In this document: piece after piece, positions 21,819 to 31,415 of the stretch
How positions within the stretch are numbered: position 1 is the stretch's first letter
Layout: each line of letters starts with the position of its first letter
Assembly: GCA_036507955.1 (NCBI GenBank)
Contig: DATCIH010000066.1
Coordinates: 1 to 31,554 of the forward strand
Source of the DNA: DATCIH01 sp036507955
Lineage (GTDB): Bacteria; Bacillota; Clostridia; Clostridiales; Clostridiaceae
DNA length: 31,554 nt
Direction of reading: 5' to 3'
Notes under the pieces: generated by a model
What the model saw: only the letters and a program-made list of their open reading frames with translations
Told to the model about the DNA's origin: nothing
Databases searched by the model: none
Translations under genes and position numbers: made by a program

Positions 21819-22220
21819 CTAAACTTTCATAGAATTAATACTTTTAACATAAGTTTTTATTGCTTCTAAAGAATCACATTCTAATATGCTTTTTATAACA
21901 ACATCAATTTTATCAAAGCTTGAGATTTTTTTAACTTCATTTATAAATTCCGCATCTGCTATAGCTCCGAATTTACATTCAATAATTTTCAATATTACTA
22001 AATGGAATTTTTGTGCTTCGCTAATAAAAACTACTTTAAGAATCTGTTCAATTAGAATAGTACTGCCAATGACTTTTAATAAATTTACACCTACAATATT
22101 TATAATATTCTGGGTAATTTCATCAATCAACCCCTTTTGAATTAGCTTCTCAACTGCCTTTATAATTCCATCTTCGACTCCATCTTCAATGCTTTCTTTC
22201 ATTTCATGTTCAATACTCAT
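21819..22220 (-). CDS. Hypothetical helical protein
   Basis: A 133-residue minus-strand protein with a GAGAGGAG site before ATG 22220. The N-terminus is acidic and repetitive (KESIEDGVEDGIIKAVEKLI), followed by hydrophobic helices (IINIVGVNLLKVIGSTILIE; QILKVVFISEAQKFHLVILK) that may pack as a helical bundle rather than cross the membrane. The C-terminal part is a possible ARM-like helix pair (FDKIDVVIKSILECDSLEAI). No recognised family. Confidence 0.6.
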   Translation of the reverse strand: MSIEHEMKESIEDGVEDGIIKAVEKLIQKGLIDEITQNIINIVGVNLLKVIGSTILIEQILKVVFISEAQKFHLVILKIIECKFGAIADAEFINEVKKISSFDKIDVVIKSILECDSLEAIKTYVKSINSMKV

Positions 22221-22387
22221 TTGAAACTCCTCTCTATATAAACAATCTAAAATTTCTCATAAATTAATATCTCCACTTCTACTTACTTCAAGAAGAGCGA
22301 AAAATATGATAACACATTCTGCCTTTACTTCATATTATGAATTGTATTTAAATTAATTAAGTACATAAAAATTACGGGAGGATCCAT

Positions 22388-23416
22388 ATGAGAAAAAATA
22401 CCCTAAAGTTTTCTATAGTATCTATTATTGTGGCTTTAGTTTTAGTTTCAACAACCCTAGTTGGCTGTGGTAAACCTAAAGTTACTACCTTGAAGACTGT
22501 TAGACTTAATGAAGTGGTTAGATCAGTTTTCTATGCTCCTATGTATGCGGCTATTAGTGAGGGTTTCTTTAAAGAGGAAGGAATTAAGATTGATCTATCA
22601 ACCGGTCAAGGCGCAGACAAAACCATGCAACAAGTTCTTAGTAATAGTGCAGACATTGGTTTTTGTGGACCAGAACAAGTACTTTACATCTATAATCAGA
22701 AGCGAGATGATTACCCTGTATTATTTGCGCAGCTTACCCAGAGGGATGGTTCCTTCTTAGTAAGTCGAAAAGATGAAAAGAATTTTACTTGGGAATCTTT
22801 AAGGGGTAAAAGTATACTTGGTGCAAGACCAGGTGGAGTTCCAGAAATGGCACTTGAATATGTACTAAAAAATCATGGAATAATACCAGGAAAAGATGTT
22901 AATATGATAACTAATGTTGCATATACAGCTACAGCGGGGGCCTTTGCAGCAGGAACAGGTGACTATGTTGCCTTATTCGAACCTAATGCTAGTACTTTAG
23001 TTAAAGAAACGGGAGCGTACATTGTAAGCTCTATTGGTAAATCTGCAGGAGTTATTCCTTACACTTGTTTTTTCTCTACTAAATCTTATATGGCTAAAAA
23101 TGCTGATACCTTAGATAAATTCACGAGTGCTATATATAAAGGACAATTATGGATAAATACTAAGACCAATGAAGAAATTGCAAATTCCATAAAATCCTTT
23201 TTCCCAGGAACAGATGTTACTCTAATTGCACAAGTTATTAAGAATTATAAAGATATTCAAGCCTTCTCTCCAAATCCTACCTTTAAAGAAGCGGATATGA
23301 CTAGACTTATGGATATTATACAATCTTATAAGAGTGATTTATTATTAGAGAGACCAGCTTTTAATAAAGTTGTAAATAATACATTTGCAGACAATGCAGT
23401 GAAAACTGTTAAATAG
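22388..23416 (+). CDS. ABC importer substrate-binding lipoprotein (NMT1/THI5-SsuA type)
   Basis: A 342-residue protein behind GGGAGG. Residues 1-27 are a lipoprotein signal ending in the lipobox LVGC. The mature part follows the NMT1/THI5-like fold: VFYAPMYAAISEGFFKEEGI, GQGADKTMQQVLSNSADIGF and LRGKSILGARPGGVPEMALE. These bind small organic anions or pyrimidines (sulfonates, nitrate, HMP). The sequence does not fix the substrate, and I see no TPP or other riboswitch upstream. It is followed, after a terminator-like hairpin, by its ATPase and permease genes. Confidence 0.88.
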   Translation: MRKNTLKFSIVSIIVALVLVSTTLVGCGKPKVTTLKTVRLNEVVRSVFYAPMYAAISEGFFKEEGIKIDLSTGQGADKTMQQVLSNSADIGFCGPEQVLYIYNQKRDDYPVLFAQLTQRDGSFLVSRKDEKNFTWESLRGKSILGARPGGVPEMALEYVLKNHGIIPGKDVNMITNVAYTATAGAFAAGTGDYVALFEPNASTLVKETGAYIVSSIGKSAGVIPYTCFFSTKSYMAKNADTLDKFTSAIYKGQLWINTKTNEEIANSIKSFFPGTDVTLIAQVIKNYKDIQAFSPNPTFKEADMTRLMDIIQSYKSDLLLERPAFNKVVNNTFADNAVKTVK

Positions 23417-23424
23417 TTTAGGAG

Positions 23425-23451
23425 GGCTGCCTTAAGGGCAGTCTTTTTTTT
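23425..23451 (+). terminator. Terminator between binding protein and ATPase genes
   Basis: GGCTGCC (23425-23431) pairs with GGCAGTC (23437-23443, one G-U pair) around TTAAG and is followed by eight T. It should attenuate read-through, leaving binding-protein mRNA in excess over transporter mRNA, or separate two units. Confidence 0.8.
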
Positions 23452-23534
23452 ATCTTTCTTTTAACAATACCTTTACCTCTTTCATATACTACCTTATGTA
23501 GGATTAAAAAATACCTATCCTAGGAGCTGATAAA

Positions 23535-24308
23535 ATGAGTAAAGTTGAAATATGTCATGTTTCTATGAACTATCAGACATCTAAGAGCGAAATTTCTGCC
23601 CTTGTAGATATAAATTTATCCATAAGTAATGGGGAGTTTGTAAGTATTGTTGGCCCTTCAGGTTGTGGAAAATCTACTTTATTAAATATTATATCCGGTT
23701 TAATAAAACCATCTAAGGGAGAAATAATCATAGACGGAATACCCAAACAGGATTATTCACAAAATCTAGGTTATATGTTTCAAAGAGACCATCTATTTGA
23801 ATGGCTAACTGTATGGGATAATGTAATCTTAGGCTTAAAGGTTCAACATAAATTAGATGATAAAAATAAAGAAATCCTTAAAGCTCTTCTAATTAACTAT
23901 AACCTATGGAATTTTAAAGATAATTATCCAAGAGAACTATCTGGTGGTATGAGGCAGAGGGTGGCACTTATACGAACGCTAGCGTTGAACCCTGATGTGC
24001 TGCTTCTGGACGAACCGTTTTCTGCACTTGACTTTCAATCACGATTGCGTGCTAACGATGAAATATCTGAAATGATAAAGAACGAGGGTAAAACCGCTAT
24101 TATGGTAACTCATGATATATCTGAGGCTATATCTATGTCTTCTAAAGTCGTTATACTATCTAAAAGACCTGCAAGTATAAAGAAAGAAGTTAATATCGAT
24201 TTTCTACTTAATTATAATACACCACTAAAACGTCGGGAAGCTGAGAAATTTAGATTGTATTTTAATGAAATATGGAAGGAGATTGATGTAAATCATGATG
24301 GTGAGTAA
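23535..24308 (+). CDS. ABC importer ATP-binding protein (SsuB/TauB type)
   Basis: A 257-residue protein with all ATPase motifs: Walker A GPSGCGKSTLL, Q-loop YMFQRDHLFEW, signature LSGGMRQR, Walker B DVLLLDEPFSALD and H-loop VTHD. Length and spacing fit the SsuB/TauB/NrtD family that energises import with the SsuC-type permease encoded next, whose ATG (24295) overlaps the end of this gene by 14 bases. The AGGAGCTGATAAA leader supports ATG 23535. Confidence 0.92.
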   Translation: MSKVEICHVSMNYQTSKSEISALVDINLSISNGEFVSIVGPSGCGKSTLLNIISGLIKPSKGEIIIDGIPKQDYSQNLGYMFQRDHLFEWLTVWDNVILGLKVQHKLDDKNKEILKALLINYNLWNFKDNYPRELSGGMRQRVALIRTLALNPDVLLLDEPFSALDFQSRLRANDEISEMIKNEGKTAIMVTHDISEAISMSSKVVILSKRPASIKKEVNIDFLLNYNTPLKRREAEKFRLYFNEIWKEIDVNHDGE

Positions 24309-25107
24309 TAAGATTGAGGTTAGTAAAGAACATGCAGAGTACATTAAAAAGCTTAAGTATACCAAATATAAAATCGTAATTACTCGTATATCTATTTTAA
24401 TAATATTTTTTGCGTTATGGGAGATATTGGGAAGACTTAAGATAATTGATCCGTTTCTTACCAGTACGCCTACGAGAATGTTTAAAAGCTTACTTACCAT
24501 ATATGCAGAAGGTACGTTATTTACACATATTTTCATTACTTGTTATGAAACAATCTTAGGGTTCGTTCTAGGTACAATTTTCGGCACCTTAATTGCCATA
24601 ATGCTTTGGTGGTCAGATTTTGTATCTGAAGTACTAGATCCTTATTTAGTTGTTTTAAATGCTCTACCCAAGATAGCCTTAGCTCCAGTTATTATCTTCT
24701 GGGTTGGCAATGGATTAAAGGCGATAATAGTTATTGCTTTATTAATATCTATAGTAGTAACTATAATAAGTGTTTTAAATGGGTTTAAAGAAGTAGATAG
24801 CGATAAAATAAAATTACTCCAAACCTTTGGTGCTTCAAAGCTTCAGTTATTAACCTACCTAATAATACCTGCTTCAGTACCTACTATGATTTCAACACTT
24901 AAAATAAACGTTGGGTTATCTTGGGTTGGGGTAATAATGGGTGAATTCCTTGTTGGTAAAGCAGGGCTAGGGTTCTTAATAGTTTATGGAGGTCAAGTAG
25001 CACAGCTGGATATGGTAATGATGAGTATAGTTATATTATCAATACTAGCCTACTTAATGTATGAAATAGTTCATATCTTGGAGAAAAAGATTCAGGTGAG
25101 ATCCTAA
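24295..25107 (+). CDS. ABC importer permease (SsuC type)
   Basis: A 270-residue integral membrane protein with about six hydrophobic segments (ISILIIFFALWEILGRL; ITCYETILGFVLGTIFGTLI; and others) and the EAA cytoplasmic loop that contacts the ATPase (LLQTFGASKLQLLTYLIIPA). The N-terminal charged 28 residues are cytoplasmic. The family is BPD_transp_1 as in sulfonate, nitrate and HMP importers. It overlaps the ATPase gene by 14 bases, so translation is coupled. It completes a three-gene importer with the lipoprotein at 22388. Confidence 0.9.
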   Translation: MMVSNKIEVSKEHAEYIKKLKYTKYKIVITRISILIIFFALWEILGRLKIIDPFLTSTPTRMFKSLLTIYAEGTLFTHIFITCYETILGFVLGTIFGTLIAIMLWWSDFVSEVLDPYLVVLNALPKIALAPVIIFWVGNGLKAIIVIALLISIVVTIISVLNGFKEVDSDKIKLLQTFGASKLQLLTYLIIPASVPTMISTLKINVGLSWVGVIMGEFLVGKAGLGFLIVYGGQVAQLDMVMMSIVILSILAYLMYEIVHILEKKIQVRS

Positions 25108-25108
25108 A

Positions 25109-25140
25109 TTCATAACATAATATTATGAATATGATATAAT
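25109..25140 (+). promoter_or_regulatory. addB promoter with inverted repeat
   Basis: TGATATAAT (25132-25140) is an extended -10. Upstream, TTCATAA (25109-25115) and TTATGAA (25123-25129) form an inverted repeat with a seven-base spacer across the -35 region, a possible operator. Confidence 0.5.
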
Positions 25141-25160
25141 TATACTGTTATATTAGAGTG

Positions 25161-25187
25161 CTAGAAGCCTTTGCAAAAGGCTTCTAG
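25161..25187 (+). other. Leader hairpin upstream of addB
   Basis: CTAGAAGCCTTT (25161-25172) and AAAGGCTTCTAG (25176-25187) form a perfect 12-bp stem with a three-base loop. No T-tract follows. It lies between the promoter and the ribosome site (GAGGAG near 25200), so it may stabilise the mRNA or be a terminator relic of the importer operon. Confidence 0.6.
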
Positions 25188-25213
25188 ATATTAATAGAAG
25201 AGGAGATTTCTAT

Positions 25214-28177
25214 ATGCAAAAGCTAATAAATCAGTTAAAGGATATATGCGAAACACATCTATTAGATGAAAAAATATTGATAGTTCCATCTAATTCAGTT
25301 GGAAGACAAATCCTCCAGGCGTTAACAAAAGATGGACAAGGTTTTATGAATTTAAAAGCAGTAACTTTAAAGGAATTAGCAAAGAACTTATGCGAAAATA
25401 GGTTTTATGAAGCAAAGCTAGAGTACATAGATAGTGTTGTTAGTTTACAGTTTCTAATAAATAAAATTAAAGAACTTCTACTAAATAACAAACTTAATTA
25501 TTTCAATAAAATTGAAGTAAACTCAACTTTATGTACAAGCCTTTTAAACTCTCTTTTGGAAATTAGAATGGCAGGGCTGGAAAGCTCTGCTTTAGATGAA
25601 AACAGCTTTGTTAGCGATAGTAAAGGACAAGATATTAAGTTGATGCTCTCTTGCTATGAAGCTATGTTAAAGGAGAATAATTATATTGATAGTGCTAAAC
25701 AATACAAGACTTCTGTGGAAATTCTAGATAGTAATTTAAGCGGTAGCAGAGAGAAACTCTATTATGTAGTTCCTGATCTTGAGCTGACGTACCTAGAGAT
25801 GAGTTTTCTTGAAAAGCTTACAAAGGGGCATTATACAAAACTTCACCTTAGTAACAATTTAGAGGTGGGTAAAGAATTTAATCTTCTAAAAGCCTATGGA
25901 GAAAGTAATGAAGTTAATCAGGTTTTTCAAAGCATTAAAAAAATGGGAGTAGCCTTAGATACTATAGCAGTATTTTATACGGATACAAATACCTATACTC
26001 AGCTTTTCTACGATGGAAGTTGCCAGTATGGAATTCCTATAACTTTTGGGGATGGGATTAATATAAAGAATTCTACCAGCGGAAGACTATTTTCCAATCT
26101 AATTAGTTGGATAAAACAAGGATTTTTAGCTAGCTCCTTATATGATATTTTTTTAAGTGGAGATTTTAAGGTAGTAAGTGATGAAAGCATTAGTATAGGA
26201 TACCTTGTGAACCAATTAAAGGACATGGGCATAGGGTGGGGTAGGACTAGGTATTTATTATGTCTTGATAATGCAATAAAGCTTTGCGAAGATAAAGTTC
26301 ATACTTGCGTAGAAAATTATAAGGATCACTATGAAAAAAAACATATTAAGCTTCAAGCCTTAAGGAAATTAATAGATAGTATTTTAGAGGCGATCCCAGA
26401 GCAAACTGAGGAGGGCTTAATAGATTTCAAAAAACTTATTATTGGACTTGGGAAGCTTATAGATGAGTATAGCAATATTAAAAGTGAAATAGATGGAGAA
26501 GGGAAAAAATCTATTTTAGATATCTTAAAGCTTTCCACAGTAAACTGTGAACCTTTAGTAAACCAAAAGGATGCTATAGAATTTTTAGAAGACATCATCT
26601 CAGGCCTAAGAGTAAAGGTAGCTAATCCTAAAAATGGCTTCCTTCATATATGCTCTTATAGAAGTGGTACCTATATTCATAGAAGCTCTAACTTCTTAGT
26701 TGGAGTTGATTCAGGAAAGTTTCCTGGAAGTGGTCTTGAGGACCCCATAGTGCTTGATACAGAAAGGACTAAGCTAAGCCCCTACTTATCTTTAAAGTGT
26801 GATGAAATAAATCGGAATAATGAATATATGAATAGGCTTATATCCTCTCTATCAGGAAAAGTTTTTATAAGCTATTCCTCCTTTGATACTACATCAAATA
26901 GAGCACAGTATCCATCTTTTATGATGCTCAAAGTATATAGGTTCTTAGAAAAGGATAATTCGCTAGATTATTCAAGCCTATCTAGCAGCTTCACAAATGA
27001 AGCAAGCTTTGCAATCACAAGTCCGGAGGAAGCCTTAGATGAAGCCCAGTGGTGGCTTAGTCGCGCTGCTTTAAATAATGGAAAACTTAAGATGGATTCC
27101 CTTGTAGCTTACTATAAAGATTTAGGAAAGGGAATTACTGCTAGGGCAAATAGGGAAACTGATAAATTTACTGCTTTTGATGGGAAACTTAGTGCTTTGA
27201 GCGGAGATTTTAACCCTAAAATAAATAGCAATATGAGTATGTCCACAAGTCAGCTTGAAATGATAGGAAAATGTCCCTATGAATACTTTCTAAAGTATAT
27301 ATTAAATATTAAAGTTCCGGAGGAATATGAATATGATGCGAGTGTATGGCTAGACCCAGCTCAGAGAGGAAGTCTTTTACATAGTGTCTTTGAAAACTTC
27401 TATAAAAGACTAAAGGATAACCATGAAAGGCCCTCCCTTGTTAAACATGCAGACTTAATAAATTCCATTGGGGAAGAGTTTATAGATATTTATAAAATGG
27501 AGATTATCCCTCCTAGCGAAATAGTATTTCAGCAAGAAAGAAGTGAAATACTACAGTGTTGTAGAGTCTTTTTAATTAGTGAGGAGGAAGAAAATTCTAA
27601 GGCAGCGCCCTGTTATTTTGAATTGTCTTTTGGTCGTGAGGATGATAATGATGAAATAGGAGTAATAGATAAAGTTGAAATTAGCTTAAAGAATAATTCT
27701 AAAATTTATATAAAAGGTATTATTGATCGGGTGGATAAAGAAGCAGAGGGATTGTATAGGATTATTGATTATAAAACAGGTTCAAGCTATAACTATGATA
27801 ATGCGGATGTGTTCAAGGAAGGACGGCAACTCCAACATGCTCTATATTCAGTAGCCTTAGAACAAATATTAAGAGATAAAGCTATATGCATAAGTCCCCG
27901 GGTAATTGAAGCAGGATATATTTTTCCAACTTTAAAAGGAAAGGGAGGAAGGTATATGCGAAATCAAGAAAATAGAGATGAGTTTTATGAAATATTGGAC
28001 ATGCTTCTTGTACATTTAGAAAAAGGCTCTTTTCATATGACAAATAATCTAGCGGATTGTAGATATTGTGATTATAAAGATATTTGCGAAAGGGAAGCTT
28101 TAGAGAGATATATTGGGGATAAAATCGCAGACATAGATGAAAGTATTAATGATAAAGGGGGCGAAATAGATGGGTAA
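25214..28177 (+). CDS. addB: AddB-like helicase-nuclease subunit
   Basis: A 987-residue protein, shorter than B. subtilis AddB (about 1,160). The C-terminal nuclease has GIIDRVDKEAEGLYRIIDYK (Asp852-Tyr-Lys854) and the four iron-sulfur cysteines of AddB: Cys687 (GKCPYEYFLKY) and Cys949/952/958 (DCRYCDYKDIC), spaced C-x2-C-x5-C. The N-terminus keeps the AddB-like VPSNSVGRQI segment but no GxGKT/S Walker A, so ATP binding by this subunit is doubtful, as in RexB-type proteins. With AddA it would resect double-strand breaks at recombination hot-spot sequences and prepare ends for RecA. The next gene overlaps by eight bases. Confidence 0.86.
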   Translation: MQKLINQLKDICETHLLDEKILIVPSNSVGRQILQALTKDGQGFMNLKAVTLKELAKNLCENRFYEAKLEYIDSVVSLQFLINKIKELLLNNKLNYFNKIEVNSTLCTSLLNSLLEIRMAGLESSALDENSFVSDSKGQDIKLMLSCYEAMLKENNYIDSAKQYKTSVEILDSNLSGSREKLYYVVPDLELTYLEMSFLEKLTKGHYTKLHLSNNLEVGKEFNLLKAYGESNEVNQVFQSIKKMGVALDTIAVFYTDTNTYTQLFYDGSCQYGIPITFGDGINIKNSTSGRLFSNLISWIKQGFLASSLYDIFLSGDFKVVSDESISIGYLVNQLKDMGIGWGRTRYLLCLDNAIKLCEDKVHTCVENYKDHYEKKHIKLQALRKLIDSILEAIPEQTEEGLIDFKKLIIGLGKLIDEYSNIKSEIDGEGKKSILDILKLSTVNCEPLVNQKDAIEFLEDIISGLRVKVANPKNGFLHICSYRSGTYIHRSSNFLVGVDSGKFPGSGLEDPIVLDTERTKLSPYLSLKCDEINRNNEYMNRLISSLSGKVFISYSSFDTTSNRAQYPSFMMLKVYRFLEKDNSLDYSSLSSSFTNEASFAITSPEEALDEAQWWLSRAALNNGKLKMDSLVAYYKDLGKGITARANRETDKFTAFDGKLSALSGDFNPKINSNMSMSTSQLEMIGKCPYEYFLKYILNIKVPEEYEYDASVWLDPAQRGSLLHSVFENFYKRLKDNHERPSLVKHADLINSIGEEFIDIYKMEIIPPSEIVFQQERSEILQCCRVFLISEEEENSKAAPCYFELSFGREDDNDEIGVIDKVEISLKNNSKIYIKGIIDRVDKEAEGLYRIIDYKTGSSYNYDNADVFKEGRQLQHALYSVALEQILRDKAICISPRVIEAGYIFPTLKGKGGRYMRNQENRDEFYEILDMLLVHLEKGSFHMTNNLADCRYCDYKDICEREALERYIGDKIADIDESINDKGGEIDG

Positions 28178-31100
28178 ACTAGAGCTTGTTGATGCTAAGG
28201 TCCGAGAAAAAATAGAAAAATCTCTCCACATGAATTTCCTTGTGGAAGCTGGGGCAGGTTCAGGAAAAACTACCTGTCTTGTTAAAAGAATCATAAGTGA
28301 AATAGCCTCTGGCAATGGGAAGATACAAGAGATAGTTGCTATAACTTTCACTAAAAAAGCAGCGGATGAACTTAAACAAAGATTTCAGAATAAGCTTGAG
28401 GCTACTATTTTAGAAACTGAAGAAGCGGTTATCCTGATGCGCTTAAATACTGCCTTATCAAATATAGATAGCTGCTTTATTGGAACTATTCATTCCTTTT
28501 GCTCTAGAATCTTAAGAGAAAGACCTATAGAGGCTATGCTAAATCCTGATTTTGAAGAGGTTGATGATTTAGCTTCAAGTATCCTACTTGAAGAAGCATG
28601 GCATGGATATTTAGAGCATGTAAGAGTAAATAATCCAGAATTACTTAAGAGCCTTGATATAATCGGTATTAAGCCTGAGGAATTAAAGCAGTGTTTCATT
28701 CAAATAAGCACTTATCCTGATATAAATATTGAGGGGATAGAGATTAAGAAGCCAGAGTTTAGACCTTACTATGAAAAATTAAAGAATCTATTAAGGGATG
28801 CAATGGATTATATACCTAAAGTAGCACCGGATAATGGCTTTGATGAGCTTCAAAAAAGTATTTTAGCGGCAAGTCGAAATAGTAAGTATTTGGATATGGA
28901 AGATGAAAGGAACCTTATTAATATATTAGCTTCCTTTAATAAGTTGCCTAAAGTTACTTTAAATAGATGGGCAGATAAGAAAATTGCAAAAGAGTTTAAA
29001 GAGGAATTTACTATATTTCGTGATGAGATAGAAAGTGACATGAGAAAATGGAAAGAGTACTCTTATTATTATGTTTTGAATTTTGTTAAGCCTGGAGTTA
29101 AGTATTATGAAGAGCTTAGATATAAAAGATCACTACTGAATTTTCAAGATCTTCTAATGAAAACTGCGGAAGTGTTAAAAAACTATGGGGAGGTACGAAA
29201 GTATTTTCAAAGTAAATATAAATTTTTACTTGTAGATGAATATCAAGATACGGACCCAATTCAAGCAGAAATAATCTTTTATCTTACAGGAGAAGATACC
29301 CAGGAAAAGGACTTTCAAAAATTAAAGCCAAGACCTGGCTCCTTATTTGTAGTTGGTGATCCAAAGCAGTCAATTTATAGGTTTAGAAGAGCAGATATTT
29401 ATATATATAATTTAACTAAAGCACTTATTGAAAAGAGTGGTGGAGAGACTTTAAGTTTAGTTTCGAATTTCCGTTCTGTGAAATCCATCTGTAATGTGCT
29501 AAATAAAACATATAAAGAAACCTTTCCAGAGGAGTTTAATGATTATCAAGCTAAATATTCTATGCTGGAAGGGGTAAGAGAAGATGCAGTAGGGTCTGAT
29601 TTTGGTCTTAGAATCTTAAAGGTGGGAGCTGATTTTACAAATAAAGATGAAATCATAGCAGAGGATGCAAAATCCATTGGAAAGTATATTGCTTGGGCTA
29701 TAAAGGGTAATGTTAAGTTAAGCCGAAGCGAGGATGAAATAAAGGAAGGGCTAAGCCCAACCCCTATACCAAAAGATTTCTTAATAATACTTAGGTATAA
29801 AGACCAAATGGAAGTATACTCAAGGGCTTTAGAAAGTATGGGTATAAAAACAGTAATTGCAGGAAGCAGCTCCTTTGGAGTTTATCCTGAAATGAAGGAG
29901 CTATTAAAAGTGTTAAGAGCTCTAACGGATATATATAATGAAGTATATTTAATAGCAGTGCTTCGAGGTATGTTCTTTGGAATTAGCGACGACATACTTT
30001 ATAAATTTAAAAAAAGTGGGGGACGGTTCTCTATTTTTAGTGAAGTTCCAGAAGACACCCCAGAAGACACTAAAAACGCTATGGAGAATGCATATGCAAA
30101 GCTAAAAAAATACTACAGCTACACGAAAGAACTAACTCCAGCTGTAGTTATTAGCAAGATCATAAGTGAGTGTGGTATAGTGCCCTTTATCCTTACTGAG
30201 GAAATGAAGGATATAAGAAATGGTAATGTTTATCAAATGCTAGAGATTATTCGGGGCTATGAATTAGAGGGCCTTCTGGATTTTAAGCAGATGGTTACTA
30301 AAATAGAGGAGCTATTTACTTCAAAGCTAGAAAATGAAATATCCTTAACCGGTGATAATAATAACGGAGTTAGAATTATGAATTTACATAAAGTTAAGGG
30401 CCTTGAAGCCCCTATAGTTTTCCTTGCTAACCCCTACAAATTAACTGGGGCTAGGGTGGATATTCATATTGAAAGAAAAGGTGAAAAACCTGAAGGCTAT
30501 TTAGCTATTAAAAAAGTAAAAGGCTATCAAGTCGAAATTATTGCGGAGCCAGACAGATGGGAAGGTTTTGAGGAGGAAGAGAAAAAGTACTTAGTTGCAG
30601 AGGAAGAAAGACTTTTATATGTGGCAGGAACTAGAGCAAAAAACATACTCATTATTAGCAGCAGCGAAAAAACCAATGGAAAAAACCCCTGGAGCAAAAT
30701 CTTAAATAATATACCGGAAGAATTTATTATTGATATAGATAAGATAGAAATGGAAGAGAAAATAGATACCTACTTTCAGCCTGCGAATTTTCTAGCAGAG
30801 AAAACTAAAATCAATTCTATTGATGATAAAATATTTAGTCCAAGCTTTAATGAAATTACTCCATCAGTGGTTTCAACAGAGGGAGAAACTTTGAAAGTCC
30901 ATTTTGGGGAAAGTCTTGGAGCAGAATTTGGAGTGGTAATGCATAAGCTCTATCAGCTATTAGTAGAAAATAATCAGGTTACAGAAATTGATATTTTAAC
31001 TGCCCTTAAAGAAAATGAAGTTTCAGAGGGGAAAATCCTTACTGTTAGAAAATTGTTAAAGGATTTTAAGGACAGTAATATTTTCAAAAGAATAAAAAAA

Positions 31101-31415
31101 AGCAAAAAGGTTTTATGTGAAATCCCCTTTTCACTAAAAATTAATAGTGATGAAAGCGTGCCTTCTATAGTATTTGGAATTATGGATTTAGTCTTCAAAG
31201 AAGAGGGGGGCTGGGTGATACTTGATTATAAAACTAATGCAGCGGAAAGAGAAGAAGCTTTAGAAGGTTTGACAAAACATTATTCAAATCAGCTTAAGTT
31301 ATATAGGGCTGCTTTTGAAAAAATCTCAGGAGAAAAAGTTAAAAGCTGTGTTCTATGCTTTGTAAGAGGAGTAAATGAGGAAGGTATGGGAATTGAATTG
31401 ATTGAAGTAAATTAA
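28170..31415 (+). CDS. addA: AddA-like UvrD-family helicase-nuclease
   Basis: A 1,081-residue protein; ATG 28170 lies inside the end of addB with GGGGGCGAAATAG upstream. Superfamily 1 motifs in order: Walker A EAGAGSGKTT (about 26-35), Ia AITFTKKAADELKQR, II LVDEYQDTDPIQ (Asp356/Glu357), III VVGDPKQSIYRFRRAD, IV VSNFRS, V VRIMNLHKVKGLEAPIVFLA and VI ERLLYVAGTRAK. The C-terminal nuclease carries GIMDLVFKEEGGWVILDYKT (Asp1019-Tyr-Lys1021). This is the motor and one nuclease of the AddAB repair enzyme. It is about 150 residues shorter than B. subtilis AddA but has no missing motif. Only 139 gene-free bases follow. Confidence 0.92.
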   Translation: MGKLELVDAKVREKIEKSLHMNFLVEAGAGSGKTTCLVKRIISEIASGNGKIQEIVAITFTKKAADELKQRFQNKLEATILETEEAVILMRLNTALSNIDSCFIGTIHSFCSRILRERPIEAMLNPDFEEVDDLASSILLEEAWHGYLEHVRVNNPELLKSLDIIGIKPEELKQCFIQISTYPDINIEGIEIKKPEFRPYYEKLKNLLRDAMDYIPKVAPDNGFDELQKSILAASRNSKYLDMEDERNLINILASFNKLPKVTLNRWADKKIAKEFKEEFTIFRDEIESDMRKWKEYSYYYVLNFVKPGVKYYEELRYKRSLLNFQDLLMKTAEVLKNYGEVRKYFQSKYKFLLVDEYQDTDPIQAEIIFYLTGEDTQEKDFQKLKPRPGSLFVVGDPKQSIYRFRRADIYIYNLTKALIEKSGGETLSLVSNFRSVKSICNVLNKTYKETFPEEFNDYQAKYSMLEGVREDAVGSDFGLRILKVGADFTNKDEIIAEDAKSIGKYIAWAIKGNVKLSRSEDEIKEGLSPTPIPKDFLIILRYKDQMEVYSRALESMGIKTVIAGSSSFGVYPEMKELLKVLRALTDIYNEVYLIAVLRGMFFGISDDILYKFKKSGGRFSIFSEVPEDTPEDTKNAMENAYAKLKKYYSYTKELTPAVVISKIISECGIVPFILTEEMKDIRNGNVYQMLEIIRGYELEGLLDFKQMVTKIEELFTSKLENEISLTGDNNNGVRIMNLHKVKGLEAPIVFLANPYKLTGARVDIHIERKGEKPEGYLAIKKVKGYQVEIIAEPDRWEGFEEEEKKYLVAEEERLLYVAGTRAKNILIISSSEKTNGKNPWSKILNNIPEEFIIDIDKIEMEEKIDTYFQPANFLAEKTKINSIDDKIFSPSFNEITPSVVSTEGETLKVHFGESLGAEFGVVMHKLYQLLVENNQVTEIDILTALKENEVSEGKILTVRKLLKDFKDSNIFKRIKKSKKVLCEIPFSLKINSDESVPSIVFGIMDLVFKEEGGWVILDYKTNAAEREEALEGLTKHYSNQLKLYRAAFEKISGEKVKSCVLCFVRGVNEEGMGIELIEVN

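Noticed and set aside
22250..22387. TPP riboswitch upstream of the NMT1/THI5-like gene
   Set aside because: The conserved CTGAGA and related core blocks are not present; only an ordinary AT-rich leader with a short TTCATATTATGAA palindrome.
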